Shown: positions 18,985-28,513, counted from the first letter of the stretch. The stretch is 64,000 nucleotides of DNA from Lysobacter arenosi (GCF_016613475.2 NZ_CP071517.1:744001-808000); one strand, 5' to 3'. Program-made: numbers and translations. The notes: a model not told the origin generated them from the sequence alone.

Positions 18985-21900
18985 CGGGGCGGCTGGTTGC
19001 AGTCGCGATCGCAGGCCTGTTCGCGAGCATCAGTGCTGCAGCCGCGCCTGGCGCCGCCAGGCAGCTCGATGACTTCGAATCCGCGAAAGCCTGGACCGTA
19101 GTCACCTCCGATCAGGTCAGCGGCAAGCTGCGCAGTGTCGCCGGCACGCAGGGCAAGGCACTGTGCCTGGACTACGACTTTCACGGGGTCTCTGGCTACG
19201 CCGGCATCACCCGTGAGCTGCCGCTGGACTATCCGGACAACTATGCGTTCTCGTTCCAGCTGCGCGGCGACTCGCCGGCCAACGACCTGCAGTTCAAGCT
19301 GGTCGACGACAGCGGTGACAACGTCTGGTGGGTCAACCGTCCGCGCTATGCCTTTCCCGCGCAGTGGACGCAGGTGCAGTACAAGCGCCGGCACATCAGC
19401 CGAGCCTGGGGGCTGGCGCCGGATCCGACCCTGCGCCACAGCCGCCGGATCGAGTTCACCATCTACAACAGCGTCGGTGGCAAGGGTTCGGTCTGTTTCG
19501 ACGACCTGGCCATGCGCAACCTGCCGCCGCAGGACGATTCGCCGTTGCGCGGCCGCGCCAGCGCGACTGGCGGTGGCCGGGCCGGTGATGCTGTCGATGG
19601 CAATCCCGACACCGCGTGGCGCACAACGGTCGACCCTGCGCGACCACCGCAGTTCCGCCTCGATCTTGCGCGCATGCGCGAGTTCGGTGGCCTGGTGCTG
19701 CGCTGGCTGCCGGGTATGCAGGCATCGGACTACCGTGTCGAGCTCTCTGACGACGACCGCCATTGGCGCCTCGCGCGCGAGGTCAGCGGCGCCGACGGCG
19801 GCAGCGACTACCTGGCATTGCCGGAGTCCGAGGCGCGCTACCTGCGGCTGACGCCGCTCAAAGCACCCGGCGCGGAGATCGCGTTGGCGGAGTTCGATGT
19901 GCAGCCGCTGGCATTCGCCGCCACGCCCAACGACTTCGCGCGATCGGTGGCCGCGCAGGCGCCGCGGGGCACGTGGCCGCGCGGTTTCAGCGGTGAGCAG
20001 ACGTACTGGACGATCCTCGGCATCGACGGCGGCCTCGAGCAGGGACTGATCGGCGAGGACGGCGCCATCGAGATCGGCAAGGGCGGCTTCAGCATCGAGC
20101 CGCAGGTCACCACCGCACGGGGTGTTGTCGACTGGGCTGGTGTTGAGATCACGCAGTCGTTGCAGGACGGCTACCTGCCCATCCCGACCGTGCAGTGGCA
20201 ACACGCCGGTTTTCGCCTCGAGATCACCGGCTTCGCGCAGGGCACGCAACCACAGTCGCAGATGGTGGGCCGCTATCGCCTGACCAACACCTCGAAGGTC
20301 GCGCAGGACTACGTCCTGGGTCTGCGGGTACGGCCGTTGCAGGTCAACCCGCCGACGCAGTTCCTCAATACTGTCGGCGGCGTCAGCCCGATCCACGCGC
20401 TGGCACTCGATAACGACCTGGTGACGGTGGATGGCCGGCCGCGGCTCAGGCTGTCGCTGCCGGCGACGCAGGTGCGTGCCACGACGTTCGATGCCCAGGA
20501 CGCGCCTGCAACACCCGCCTCACCGGGCCGGGTCGATGACCCCACCGGACTGGCCAGCGGCGTGTTTGAGCATGCCGTGCATCTGGCGCCGGGCGAATCC
20601 TGGCAGATCGACTGGATTGCGCCATTGACCGGCCAGCTTGCCGCGTCGCTCACTGGTGCCGAAGCAGAAGCAATGCAGCAACAGGCCGCGACGCAATGGC
20701 GCGACAAGCTCGACCGCGTCCAGTTGCATGTGCCGGCCCAGGGCCAGCATGTCGTCGACACCTTGCGCACCGCGCTGGCGCACATGCTGATCAGCCGCAT
20801 CGGGCCGCGCCTGCAGCCGGGCACGCGTTCGTACTCGCGGGCGTGGATCCGCGACGGCGCCATGATCGGCGAGGGCCTGCTGCGGATGGGGCGGGAGGAC
20901 GTCGCCGAGGAGTTCCTGCGCTGGTACGCGCCGTACCAGTTCGACAACGGCAAGGTGCCGTGCTGTGTCGACGACCGCGGCAGCGATCCGGTGCCTGAGA
21001 ACGACAGCCATGGCGAGCTCGTCTTCACGGTGGCCGAAGTCTTCCGCTACACCCGCGATCGCGAGCTGCTGGCATCGATGTGGCCGCACGTGCAGGGCGC
21101 GGTGCGCTACATGGACCAGCTGCGCCTGAGCGAACGCACCGAGGCCAACCGCAACCGGAACGCCGCCTTCTACGGAATGATGCCGGCCTCGATCAGCCAC
21201 GAGGGTTATTCGGCCAAGCCGATGCATTCGTACTGGGACAACTTCTGGACGCTGCGCGGCTACAAGGATGCGGTCGAGATCGCGCAATGGCTCGGTCACG
21301 ACGACGAGGCTGCGCGCTTTGCGGCCTCGCGCGACCAGTTCCGCGACGACCTGTACGCCTCGCTGCGCGCTGCCACTTCGCAGCACGGCATCGACTTCCT
21401 GCCCGGTGCGGCGGAGCTGGGCGATTTCGATGCGACCTCGACCACCATCGCGCTGGCGCCCGGTGGCGAGCAGGCCAACTTGCCGCAGGACCAGCTGCAC
21501 AACACCTTCGCACGCTACTGGCGCGAGTTCGTCGCCCGCCGCGACGGCACGCGCGAATGGAAGGACTACACGCCCTACGAGCTGCGCACGATCGGCAGTT
21601 TCGTTCGACTCGGCTGGCGCGATCGCGCGCATGAGGCATTGGCATTCTTCTTCGCCGACCAGCAGCCGCGTGCATGGAACCAATGGGCCGAAGTCGTCTC
21701 GCGTACGCCGCGCAAACCGTTCTTCCTCGGCGACCTGCCGCACGCCTGGGTGGCTTCGGACTATGTGCGCTCCGCGCTCGACATGTTCGCCTACAGCCGC
21801 GACGACGATGCGCTGGTGGTCGCCGCCGGCATCCCGGCCGACTGGCTGGCGGGCGAGGGCGTCAGCGTGGCGAACCTGCGCACGCCACAGGGGCCATTGG

Positions 21901-22115
21901 GATATTCAATGAAGCGCAGCGGCGATCGCGTCGTGTTCAGGCTCGCGCCGGGATTCACGCCGCCGCCGGGTGGTGTGGTCCTGACCTGGCCCTGGGCGCA
22001 GTCGCCAGGACGCACGCGCATCGATGGCCGGCCGGCAACCTGGCAGGGCAACGAGCTGCGGATCGATCAGGCCGGCGCCACCGTCGAAATCGAGGTCGCC
22101 AACAGCCAACGCTGA
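18981..22115 (+). CDS. Large secreted glycosidase-like protein with discoidin (F5/8 type C) domain
   Basis: 1044 residues. The signal peptide ends at about residues 20-23 (SISAAAA). First module (about 30-180): a CBM11-like beta-sandwich (RQLDDFESAKAWTV, then CFDDLAMRNL). Second (about 190-310): F5/8 type C-like domain (AVDGNPDTAWRT and ALAEFDVQPL). Third (about 330-930): an (alpha/alpha)6 six-hairpin glycosidase-like region with SYSRAWIRDGAMIGEGLL, APYQFDNGKVPCCVDDRG, NDSHGELVFTVAEVFRYTRD, YWDNFWTLRGYKDA and AWNQWAEVVSRTPRKPFFLGDLPHAW. A small beta domain closes the protein. Acidic residues in RDGAMI and ENDSHGE are catalytic candidates. The substrate and exact family are unknown. It is co-translated with the importer permease. 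Confidence 0.78.
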   Translation: MTGRLVAVAIAGLFASISAAAAPGAARQLDDFESAKAWTVVTSDQVSGKLRSVAGTQGKALCLDYDFHGVSGYAGITRELPLDYPDNYAFSFQLRGDSPANDLQFKLVDDSGDNVWWVNRPRYAFPAQWTQVQYKRRHISRAWGLAPDPTLRHSRRIEFTIYNSVGGKGSVCFDDLAMRNLPPQDDSPLRGRASATGGGRAGDAVDGNPDTAWRTTVDPARPPQFRLDLARMREFGGLVLRWLPGMQASDYRVELSDDDRHWRLAREVSGADGGSDYLALPESEARYLRLTPLKAPGAEIALAEFDVQPLAFAATPNDFARSVAAQAPRGTWPRGFSGEQTYWTILGIDGGLEQGLIGEDGAIEIGKGGFSIEPQVTTARGVVDWAGVEITQSLQDGYLPIPTVQWQHAGFRLEITGFAQGTQPQSQMVGRYRLTNTSKVAQDYVLGLRVRPLQVNPPTQFLNTVGGVSPIHALALDNDLVTVDGRPRLRLSLPATQVRATTFDAQDAPATPASPGRVDDPTGLASGVFEHAVHLAPGESWQIDWIAPLTGQLAASLTGAEAEAMQQQAATQWRDKLDRVQLHVPAQGQHVVDTLRTALAHMLISRIGPRLQPGTRSYSRAWIRDGAMIGEGLLRMGREDVAEEFLRWYAPYQFDNGKVPCCVDDRGSDPVPENDSHGELVFTVAEVFRYTRDRELLASMWPHVQGAVRYMDQLRLSERTEANRNRNAAFYGMMPASISHEGYSAKPMHSYWDNFWTLRGYKDAVEIAQWLGHDDEAARFAASRDQFRDDLYASLRAATSQHGIDFLPGAAELGDFDATSTTIALAPGGEQANLPQDQLHNTFARYWREFVARRDGTREWKDYTPYELRTIGSFVRLGWRDRAHEALAFFFADQQPRAWNQWAEVVSRTPRKPFFLGDLPHAWVASDYVRSALDMFAYSRDDDALVVAAGIPADWLAGEGVSVANLRTPQGPLGYSMKRSGDRVVFRLAPGFTPPPGGVVLTWPWAQSPGRTRIDGRPATWQGNELRIDQAGATVEIEVANSQR

Positions 22116-22165
22116 GGGCTGCATCAACGCCACGTGACGGCGTGACGCTGCGTGGTGCGCTATCT

Positions 22166-22207
22166 AGGCGCAATGCCCCAGGCGCGGTGCCCTAGGCGCA
22201 GTGCCAC
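22166..22207 (+). repeat. Three tandem 14-bp repeats upstream of the VOC gene
   Basis: Exact 14-bp periodicity: AGGCGCAATGCCCC (22166-22179), AGGCGCGGTGCCCT (22180-22193), AGGCGCAGTGCCAC (22194-22207). It ends 18 bp before the VOC start codon, overlapping the expected leader. It could be a protein-binding array or a simple slippage repeat; nothing else distinguishes the two. Confidence 0.7.
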
Positions 22208-22225
22208 CACACTCAAGGAGAACCC

Positions 22226-22654
22226 ATGGAAACGATGGAGCTTCATCGCGGTCGCCTGATCGATCACATCCAGCTGGTCGTGCGCAATCTCGACGCCAGC
22301 CGCAAGTTCTACACGGCCGTATTCGATGTCCTCAACATCCCGATGGCGGGATCAGGTGATGACTATTTCTGGGCCGACGAGCTGTTCGTCTCCACCCGCG
22401 ACAGCGAGGCGGCGCAGGGAGAGCTGACCGGGCGTCATCATCTGGCGTTCCAGGCCCAGGACCGCGCCATGGTCGATGCCTTCCACGAGGCTGCGATTGC
22501 CAACGGTGGCAAGGACAACGGCGCACCCGGCGAACGCTTCTACCATCCGGGCTATTACGGCGCTTTCGTGCTGGATCCGGACGGCAACAACATCGAGGCG
22601 GTCTACCACGGCGAGGCCACGCGCAGCGCGCCGTCGGTCAAGGTGGCGTTCTGA
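22226..22654 (+). CDS. VOC-superfamily (glyoxalase/dioxygenase-like) protein
   Basis: 142 residues. A single VOC module pair: LIDHIQLVVRNLDASRKFYTAVFDVL, then HHLAFQAQDRAMVDAFHEAA and the C-terminal DPDGNNIEAVYHG. Candidate metal ligands are His in IDHIQL, His in RHHLAF and the Glu in NNIEAV. The start follows a ribosome binding site AAGGAG. Members include glyoxalases and extradiol dioxygenases; the substrate is not recognisable. It sits between the glycosidase and a convergent RND operon, without an obvious link to either. Confidence 0.85.
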   Translation: METMELHRGRLIDHIQLVVRNLDASRKFYTAVFDVLNIPMAGSGDDYFWADELFVSTRDSEAAQGELTGRHHLAFQAQDRAMVDAFHEAAIANGGKDNGAPGERFYHPGYYGAFVLDPDGNNIEAVYHGEATRSAPSVKVAF

Positions 22655-22661
22655 TTCTCCG

Positions 22662-22687
22662 ACGCCCGCCGCGGTCGCGGCGGGCGT
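22662..22687. terminator. Bidirectional hairpin between convergent VOC and RND adaptor genes
   Basis: A perfect 12-bp stem ACGCCCGCCGCG (22662-22673) and CGCGGCGGGCGT (22676-22687) with a 2-base centre. It fits exactly between the two stop codons and so may end both transcripts. There is no T-tract, which lowers confidence. Confidence 0.6.
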
Positions 22688-22712
22688 GGCTGCAGCGAAC
22701 GAGGCTGTGGCG

Positions 22713-23831
22713 TTACTTCTTCTCCGCTGGCGCCATTTCGCGCGCCTTGACCCGCGTGCCCGGCGTCAGCAGCGCGTTGGGCGCCACCACCACGACATCA
22801 TTCGCGGCAACGCCCGACAGCACTTCGATCTCGTTGCCGAGATTTCGCCCGAGGGTGACGTCGCGAAAATCCAGCGCCGAGTCGCGCAGCGTCGCGACCT
22901 GGGCACCGCTGCCGCGCTGGATCACCGCCGACAGCGGCAGGATCGTGGCGGGCGCGGGACGCGACAGGTGCAGCCGCACGCTGCCGACCATGCCGGCGGG
23001 AATGTGGCTGTCGGGATTGGGCAGGCGAAGCTCGGTGCGCATCACGCCCGAATCGCGCGACAGCGACTGGGCGCTGCGCACGACCTGTGCCTTGAACGTC
23101 TGCCCCGGCAGCTCCGGGAAACCGACATCGGCTTCCACGCCGGGCTGGATCTGCAGCGCCACGTTCTGCGGCACGTCGATCACCACGCGCAGCGGATCGA
23201 GCGAGCTGACTTCGAACAGTGGCGTGGCGGTAGTGGAGTCGCCGACGACGCGGTCGCCGCGTTCGATGTTGCGGGCGACCACCACACCGGAAAACGGCGC
23301 ACGTACCGTCTGGAATCCCTGGCGCTCGCGCGCCGAGGTCAGGCGGGCCTCTGCAGCCGCTTCGGCCGCAACGGCGACGTCATGGTTGGCCTTGCGGTCG
23401 CTGTACAACTCCTTCGAGATCGCACCGGAACCGACCAGCACGTTGGCGCGATCGAAGTTGACCTTGGCCAGCGTCTCGTCGGCACGTGCGCGTGCCAGTT
23501 CGGCCTGTGCTTCGCGCACGGACTGGTCGGCCTCGGGTGCCGCGATCACCGCCAGCATCTGTCCGGCCACGACCTTGTCGCCAAGGTCGGCGCGGCGCTC
23601 GCTGATGAACCCGGTGGCGCGCGCGTAGATCTGCGCCGATTCCCCGGCCACCGCGCGTGCGGGCAGGCTCAGGTCGTAGGTGCTGTCGGCGGCCTTGGCC
23701 CGGACCGTCAACACCTCCGGGACGACGGTTGCGGGCGATGGTTCGGCGGCGCCGTTGCTGCATGCCGCCAGTACGGTGAGGATGGCGAACGCCATCGTTC
23801 CGCGCGCGGCATGGCGGTAGGAAATCTTCAT
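22713..23831 (-). CDS. RND efflux periplasmic adaptor lipoprotein (membrane fusion protein)
   Basis: 372 residues. Lipobox VLAAC with Cys24. It has the HlyD/MFP order: beta-barrel and lipoyl half-motifs (GFISERRADLGDKVVAGQMLAVI and VRAPFSGVVVARNIERGDRV), a helical hairpin between them (about 95-160), then the C-terminal barrel. Its ATG overlaps the upstream pump gene stop by 4 bases (ATGA), so the two are coupled. It bridges the inner-membrane pump to an outer-membrane channel; no TolC-type gene is nearby. Confidence 0.93.
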   Translation of the reverse strand: MKISYRHAARGTMAFAILTVLAACSNGAAEPSPATVVPEVLTVRAKAADSTYDLSLPARAVAGESAQIYARATGFISERRADLGDKVVAGQMLAVIAAPEADQSVREAQAELARARADETLAKVNFDRANVLVGSGAISKELYSDRKANHDVAVAAEAAAEARLTSARERQGFQTVRAPFSGVVVARNIERGDRVVGDSTTATPLFEVSSLDPLRVVIDVPQNVALQIQPGVEADVGFPELPGQTFKAQVVRSAQSLSRDSGVMRTELRLPNPDSHIPAGMVGSVRLHLSRPAPATILPLSAVIQRGSGAQVATLRDSALDFRDVTLGRNLGNEIEVLSGVAANDVVVVAPNALLTPGTRVKAREMAPAEKK

Positions 23832-26800
23832 GGGGTGGCTCCTGCTTCGGCGCCGGTGGGGGGGGCAGTGCTGGGATCGTCGCTGTCGGGCATCGCAGCG
23901 TGTCGCGCCGCTGCCGGCATGCGCCGACCGAGCACCGCGAGAATCGAGGGAACCAGGATCAGCGTGGCCGGCGTGCCGAACAGCAGGCCGCCGATGACCG
24001 CGCGACCGAGCGGCGCGTTCTGCTCGCCGCCTTCGCCCAGGCCGATGGCCATCGGGATGATGCCCAGGACCATCGCGCTGGCAGTCATCAGCACCGGTCG
24101 CAGGCGCACCGCCGCCGATTCGTAGGCAGCCAGTTCCGGGTCGTGGCCCGCCGCGACCAGGCCGCGCGCGAAGCTGGTGACGAGCACGCTGTTGGCGGTG
24201 GACACGCCGATGACCATCATCACGCCCATCAGTGCCGGCACGCTCAGCGGCGTGCCGGTGACGAACAGGCCGAACGCGGCGCCAGCGATCGCCAGCGGCA
24301 GGCCCGACATCGCCACCAGCGGCTGGATCCACGACTGGAAGTTGACCACCAGCACCAGGAACACCAGCGCCGCCGACATCAACAGTCCGGCCGCGAGTTC
24401 GCTGTAGGCGCTGCTCATCTCGCCGGCCTGGCCGGCGACCTCGATGCGGTTGCCGGGCTTGAGCTTGCCCTGCAGTTCGGTGGTGATCGCGGTGAGACGG
24501 TCCTGCACCGAGCCCAGGTCGGTGCCTTCGACATTGGCCAGCACGCTGATGGTCGGTGCCAGCGTGGTGCGAGCCAGACTCGCCGGCACGCTGCGCGGCG
24601 TGACCGTGGCGATGTTGCGCAGCAGGACCGCCTGGCCGTCGTTGCCGATGCGCAACGGGGCGTTGAGCAGCGCGTCAATGCTGGTCATGTTCACCGGCGG
24701 CGCCTGCACCTGCACGGTGTACGCGATTGCGTTGACGGTGTCGGTCCAGTAGACCGGGGTAACCGTGCCGGACGAGCCGAGCACCGCCAGCACCGCGCGG
24801 CTGGCCTGTTGCGCGTCCAGGCCGAGCTGGGCGGCGCGGGTGCGATCGATGCGCACCTGGTATTCGGGCAGATCGAGAACCTGGCGCAAGGCAACGTCGA
24901 CCGCGCCGGGCACCTGCTTCAGGCGCTGCTCGATCTCGCGGGCTAGGGCAAGGTTGCCGGCCGCGTCACGACCGATCACGCGCACTTCGAATGCGGCTGC
25001 GGCTGAACCTGCGAGCGTGCGGCTGGTGGCGTCGGGCGGTCGCTCGAACACCTTCACGTCGGGGAAACGCTCGGCGATGCGGCGACGGATCTGCACCAGG
25101 TAGTCATGGCTGGAGTGATGCGGCGTACGCAGCTGCAGCATCACTTCGGCCTCGAACGAGCCGACCACGGCACTGTCGACCAGCGACAGGTTGACCGCGT
25201 CGGGCATGCCAATCTGTTCGTAGACCGTCTGCAGTTCCGGGGCCGGGATGATCTTGCGGATCTCGCGCTGGATCTCGGTCAGGCGCGCGGCGGTTTCCTC
25301 CAGTCGCGTACCGCTGGGCAGGCGCACCTGCAGGCGCAGCTGGCCGGCGTCGACCTGGGGGAAGTACTCGCGGCCGAGCGAGACCGCCGACACCGCGCCG
25401 ATTGCGATCACCGCCAGCGCGGTCAGCGCCAGCACGCCGCCGTGGTGGCCCAGTCGCACCAGCAGGGCGTGGTGGCGGTCGCGCAGCGAATCGAGCGTGT
25501 GCTCGACCTTGTGGTTGACCTTGAGCAGCGCCTTTTCGGCCTGCCAGCGCGGATTCTCGCGGCTGCGGATGTCCGCGGGCAGCATCAGATAGCACAGCAC
25601 CGGAATGAGCGTGCGCGACAGCAGGAACGAGGCGAGCATGGCGAAGATGACCGCCAGCGCCAGCGGCGTGAACACCCAGGCCGACAGGCCCGTCATCAGC
25701 AGGATGGGCGTAAGCACGATGCAGATCGAGATGGTCGAGACCATCTCCGGGAACACCACTTCGCGGGCACTGTCGAGGATCGCCGTGCGCACGTCCTTGC
25801 CCATGGCGATGTTGCGGTTGGTGTTCTCGACGTCGACCACCGCGTTGTCGACCAGGATGCCGATCGCAAGCGCCAGGCCGCCGAGCGTCATCACGTTGAA
25901 GGTGTAGCCGAGCAGGCTGAGCATCGTCACCGAGGCCAGCAGGGCCAGCGGGATCGCCGACAGCACGATCAGGCTCGAGCGCCAGGAGCCGATGAAAACC
26001 AGCACCACCAGCGCCACCAGCAAGCCGACCAGCAGGACCTCATGGCGGATCGAGTCGATCGCGTGATCGACGAACACCGACTGGTCGAAGATCGGCTGGA
26101 TACGCGTGCCGGTCGGCGCCGAAGCTTCGATCTCCGGGAGGCGTTCGCGCACCGCGCGCACGATCTCCACCGCCGACGCACCGCCCAGCTTGATCAGCGC
26201 CACCGCGACCGCGCTGGAGCCGTCCATGCGCGCGACGTTGGTCTGCAGCGCGCCGCCGTCGCGAACCGAGGCGATGTCGCGGATGTAGATGACGGTGCCG
26301 TTGCGCGCGGCCACCGGAATTTCCAAGAACTCGGCCGCGCTGGCCGGGCTGGTGTCGAGCGAGATCTGCATCTCGCGCGCGTTCTCGCGGATCGAGCCGG
26401 AGGGCAGGGTGGGACTGCCGCGCTCGAGCGCGGTGGTGACGTCGGCCGGTGTCAGGCCGTAGGTCTGCAGCGCCGCCGGATTGAGGTCGACCATGATCTG
26501 CCGCGCGGCGCCGCCGTAAGGCAGGGTCATGCGGATGCCGGGGATGGTCTGGATCTGCGAGCGCAGTTGCAGGCGCGCGTAATCGTAGAGCTGGGCCTCG
26601 GTCAGCGAGTCCGACGACAGCACCAGCATCAGCACCGGCGTGCTGGATACGTTGTTGCGGATCACCAGTGGCGGTGACGTGCCCGGCGGCATGCGCCGCA
26701 GGATGGTCTGCGAGACCGCGGTGATCTGCCCCAGTGCGCGGTCCAGGCTCACCGTCGGCTGGAAGTCGATGCGCACGATGCTGGCGCCGGTGAGCGACTC

Positions 26801-27049
26801 GGAGCGGACCTCCTTGAGGTCGTCGACGGTGTTCATGATCGCCGCCTCGGAGAACGAGGTCAGCTTGGCCGCCATGTCCGCCGCCGGCAGGCCGTTGTAG
26901 GTCCACACCAGGTTGACCGAGGGGATTCCGACTTCAGGCAGGATGTCGGTCGGCATGCGCCGGGTCGCCAGCGTGCCGAACAGCAGGATCAGGATCGCGA
27001 GCACGCCGATGGTGTACCGGCGGCTCAGGGCGTATTGGACAATCCACAT
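23828..27049 (-). CDS. RND efflux pump permease (AcrB/MdtB superfamily)
   Basis: 1073 residues, the usual size. The first helix starts at YTIGVLAILILLFGTLA, the large periplasmic loops contain the expected porter motifs, and TM4 carries GILVDNAVVDVENTNRN. The first of the two AcrB proton-relay aspartates is present and the second is Asn, as in many non-AcrB RND subfamilies. The C-terminal half repeats the domain plan (MGVMMVIGVSTANSVLVTSF). The substrate cannot be told. The divergent AraC-family gene 230 bp upstream is its likely regulator. Confidence 0.93.
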   Translation of the reverse strand: MWIVQYALSRRYTIGVLAILILLFGTLATRRMPTDILPEVGIPSVNLVWTYNGLPAADMAAKLTSFSEAAIMNTVDDLKEVRSESLTGASIVRIDFQPTVSLDRALGQITAVSQTILRRMPPGTSPPLVIRNNVSSTPVLMLVLSSDSLTEAQLYDYARLQLRSQIQTIPGIRMTLPYGGAARQIMVDLNPAALQTYGLTPADVTTALERGSPTLPSGSIRENAREMQISLDTSPASAAEFLEIPVAARNGTVIYIRDIASVRDGGALQTNVARMDGSSAVAVALIKLGGASAVEIVRAVRERLPEIEASAPTGTRIQPIFDQSVFVDHAIDSIRHEVLLVGLLVALVVLVFIGSWRSSLIVLSAIPLALLASVTMLSLLGYTFNVMTLGGLALAIGILVDNAVVDVENTNRNIAMGKDVRTAILDSAREVVFPEMVSTISICIVLTPILLMTGLSAWVFTPLALAVIFAMLASFLLSRTLIPVLCYLMLPADIRSRENPRWQAEKALLKVNHKVEHTLDSLRDRHHALLVRLGHHGGVLALTALAVIAIGAVSAVSLGREYFPQVDAGQLRLQVRLPSGTRLEETAARLTEIQREIRKIIPAPELQTVYEQIGMPDAVNLSLVDSAVVGSFEAEVMLQLRTPHHSSHDYLVQIRRRIAERFPDVKVFERPPDATSRTLAGSAAAAFEVRVIGRDAAGNLALAREIEQRLKQVPGAVDVALRQVLDLPEYQVRIDRTRAAQLGLDAQQASRAVLAVLGSSGTVTPVYWTDTVNAIAYTVQVQAPPVNMTSIDALLNAPLRIGNDGQAVLLRNIATVTPRSVPASLARTTLAPTISVLANVEGTDLGSVQDRLTAITTELQGKLKPGNRIEVAGQAGEMSSAYSELAAGLLMSAALVFLVLVVNFQSWIQPLVAMSGLPLAIAGAAFGLFVTGTPLSVPALMGVMMVIGVSTANSVLVTSFARGLVAAGHDPELAAYESAAVRLRPVLMTASAMVLGIIPMAIGLGEGGEQNAPLGRAVIGGLLFGTPATLILVPSILAVLGRRMPAAARHAAMPDSDDPSTAPPTGAEAGATP

Positions 27050-27279
27050 CGCGTGCGGTCCGCTGGGGGTGGGGGCAGGCTCCGGCTTCCACGCCGACGG
27101 GCAAGCAGGCCACGTCCGACGGCTCCAGATCCGTCCGATTAAATTACGGGTTCATGCCTTCCCAGCGGTAGTACATTGCTGCTTGAAAATTGCCTGATCC
27201 TGCAAATCGACCAGATCGGCACATTCACGGCCCCGATTGCACCGATAATTCCCCGGTCAGGCTGGAAGGCGGGAAAACC

Positions 27280-28215
27280 ATGAATCTCATTGCTTCCATG
27301 TCAGAAGTCACGCCCCGGGCAGGTTGTCCGAAGCTGGCGGAACTGGCAGACCGGATTGCCCGATTGACACCGGACGACGGCATCCATGCCACCGCCATCG
27401 ACGCCCTGAGCCTGGTCCGGATCAGCACGCCCACGGCCTGCACGCCGGTGGTCTACGAGCCGCGCCTGTGCATCGTCGCCCAGGGCAGCAAGGTCGCCAC
27501 GCTCGACGGCCAGACCTATCACTACAACCCGCTCAATTACCTGGTGGTGTCAGTGACGTTGCCGGTGTTCGGACAGGTGGTGGAGGCCACGCCCGAACAT
27601 CCGTACCTGTGCCTGCGCCTGGACATCGACCCGGACGAAGTCGCCGCGCTGATCGCCGACACCGCCGACCAGGAGTCGACGCATGCGGGCGTCGACCCTC
27701 GCCTGTACGCCGCACGCGTCAACACGCCGCTGATGGACGCGGTGCTGCGTCTGATGAACCTGCTCGACACGCCGCAGGACCTGCCGGTGCTGGCACCGAT
27801 GGCGCAACGCGAGATCCTTTACCGCGTGTTGACCGGTGACCTCGGCCATCGCCTGCGCGCGATCGCCGCCACCGATGGCCGCTCGAGCCGCATCGCGCGC
27901 GCCGTGGCGACGCTGCGGCAGCGCTACCTGCAGCCGTTGAGCATCGACGAGCTGGCCAGCAGCGTGCACATGAGCACGTCGTCGTTCCACCACCAGTTCA
28001 AGGCGGTGACGACGATGTCGCCGTTGCAGTTCCAGAAGCACCTGCGCCTGCACGAGGCCCGCCGCCTGATGATGGCCGGTGGCATGGAGGCGATGAGTGC
28101 TGCGCGGCATGTGGGCTACGAAAGCCCGTCGCAGTTCAGTCGTGAGTACAAGCGACTGTTCGGTGCGCCGCCGCGCTTCGAGGCCGGACGGGCGAGGGCG
28201 GTGCCGCAGGTCTGA
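27280..28215 (+). CDS. AraC-family transcriptional regulator
   Basis: 311 residues from the ATG at 27280, preceded by GGAAGGCGGGA; a longer frame from 27190 lacks a signal. The N-terminal half is an AraC_N-type cupin-like sensor (YEPRLCIVAQGSKVATLDGQTYHY, PVFGQVVEATPEHPYLCLRLDID). The C-terminal 100 residues hold two HTH motifs (LSIDELASSVHMSTSSFHHQFKAVT and AARHVGYESPSQFSREYKRLFG). It is divergent from the RND pump operon, which it probably controls; that role is inferred from position. Confidence 0.92.
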   Translation: MNLIASMSEVTPRAGCPKLAELADRIARLTPDDGIHATAIDALSLVRISTPTACTPVVYEPRLCIVAQGSKVATLDGQTYHYNPLNYLVVSVTLPVFGQVVEATPEHPYLCLRLDIDPDEVAALIADTADQESTHAGVDPRLYAARVNTPLMDAVLRLMNLLDTPQDLPVLAPMAQREILYRVLTGDLGHRLRAIAATDGRSSRIARAVATLRQRYLQPLSIDELASSVHMSTSSFHHQFKAVTTMSPLQFQKHLRLHEARRLMMAGGMEAMSAARHVGYESPSQFSREYKRLFGAPPRFEAGRARAVPQV

Positions 28216-28243
28216 TGACCCGGGATGGACTCACACGACCGGC

Positions 28244-28513
28244 TTACACGTGCATCGAGACCAGCGATGCGCGCAATCCGGTTTCGTCGAACAGGCGCCG
28301 CAGGCGGCGCTCTACCTGGGACAGATCCTCGAGTCCCGGTTGTGCATACAGCGAGTAGATCGGGCGGTTGTTGTCGGGATAACCGCCGGCCTTGCGACCC
28401 ACGCTCACGTCCGGCGACTGGCACGCCCTGACCCAGATCGACTGCAGGGCCGTGGGACTGATGCTCTGCCCGTTGCCGAGGGTGAAGCGGAAGATTGCAA
28501 CCTGATGCTTCAT
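28244..28513 (-). CDS. Small conserved-looking protein of unknown function
   Basis: 89 residues from the ATG ending at 28513, with GAGGCGG 5-11 bases upstream; a longer frame to 28630 is unsupported. The sequence MKHQVAIFRFTLGNGQSI, a repeated Gln/Ser pattern and LSQVERRLRRLFDETGLRASL suggest a compact alpha/beta protein. No signal peptide or membrane segment. I do not recognise a family. It converges with the AraC regulator, 28 bp between stops. Confidence 0.5.
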   Translation of the reverse strand: MKHQVAIFRFTLGNGQSISPTALQSIWVRACQSPDVSVGRKAGGYPDNNRPIYSLYAQPGLEDLSQVERRLRRLFDETGLRASLVSMHV

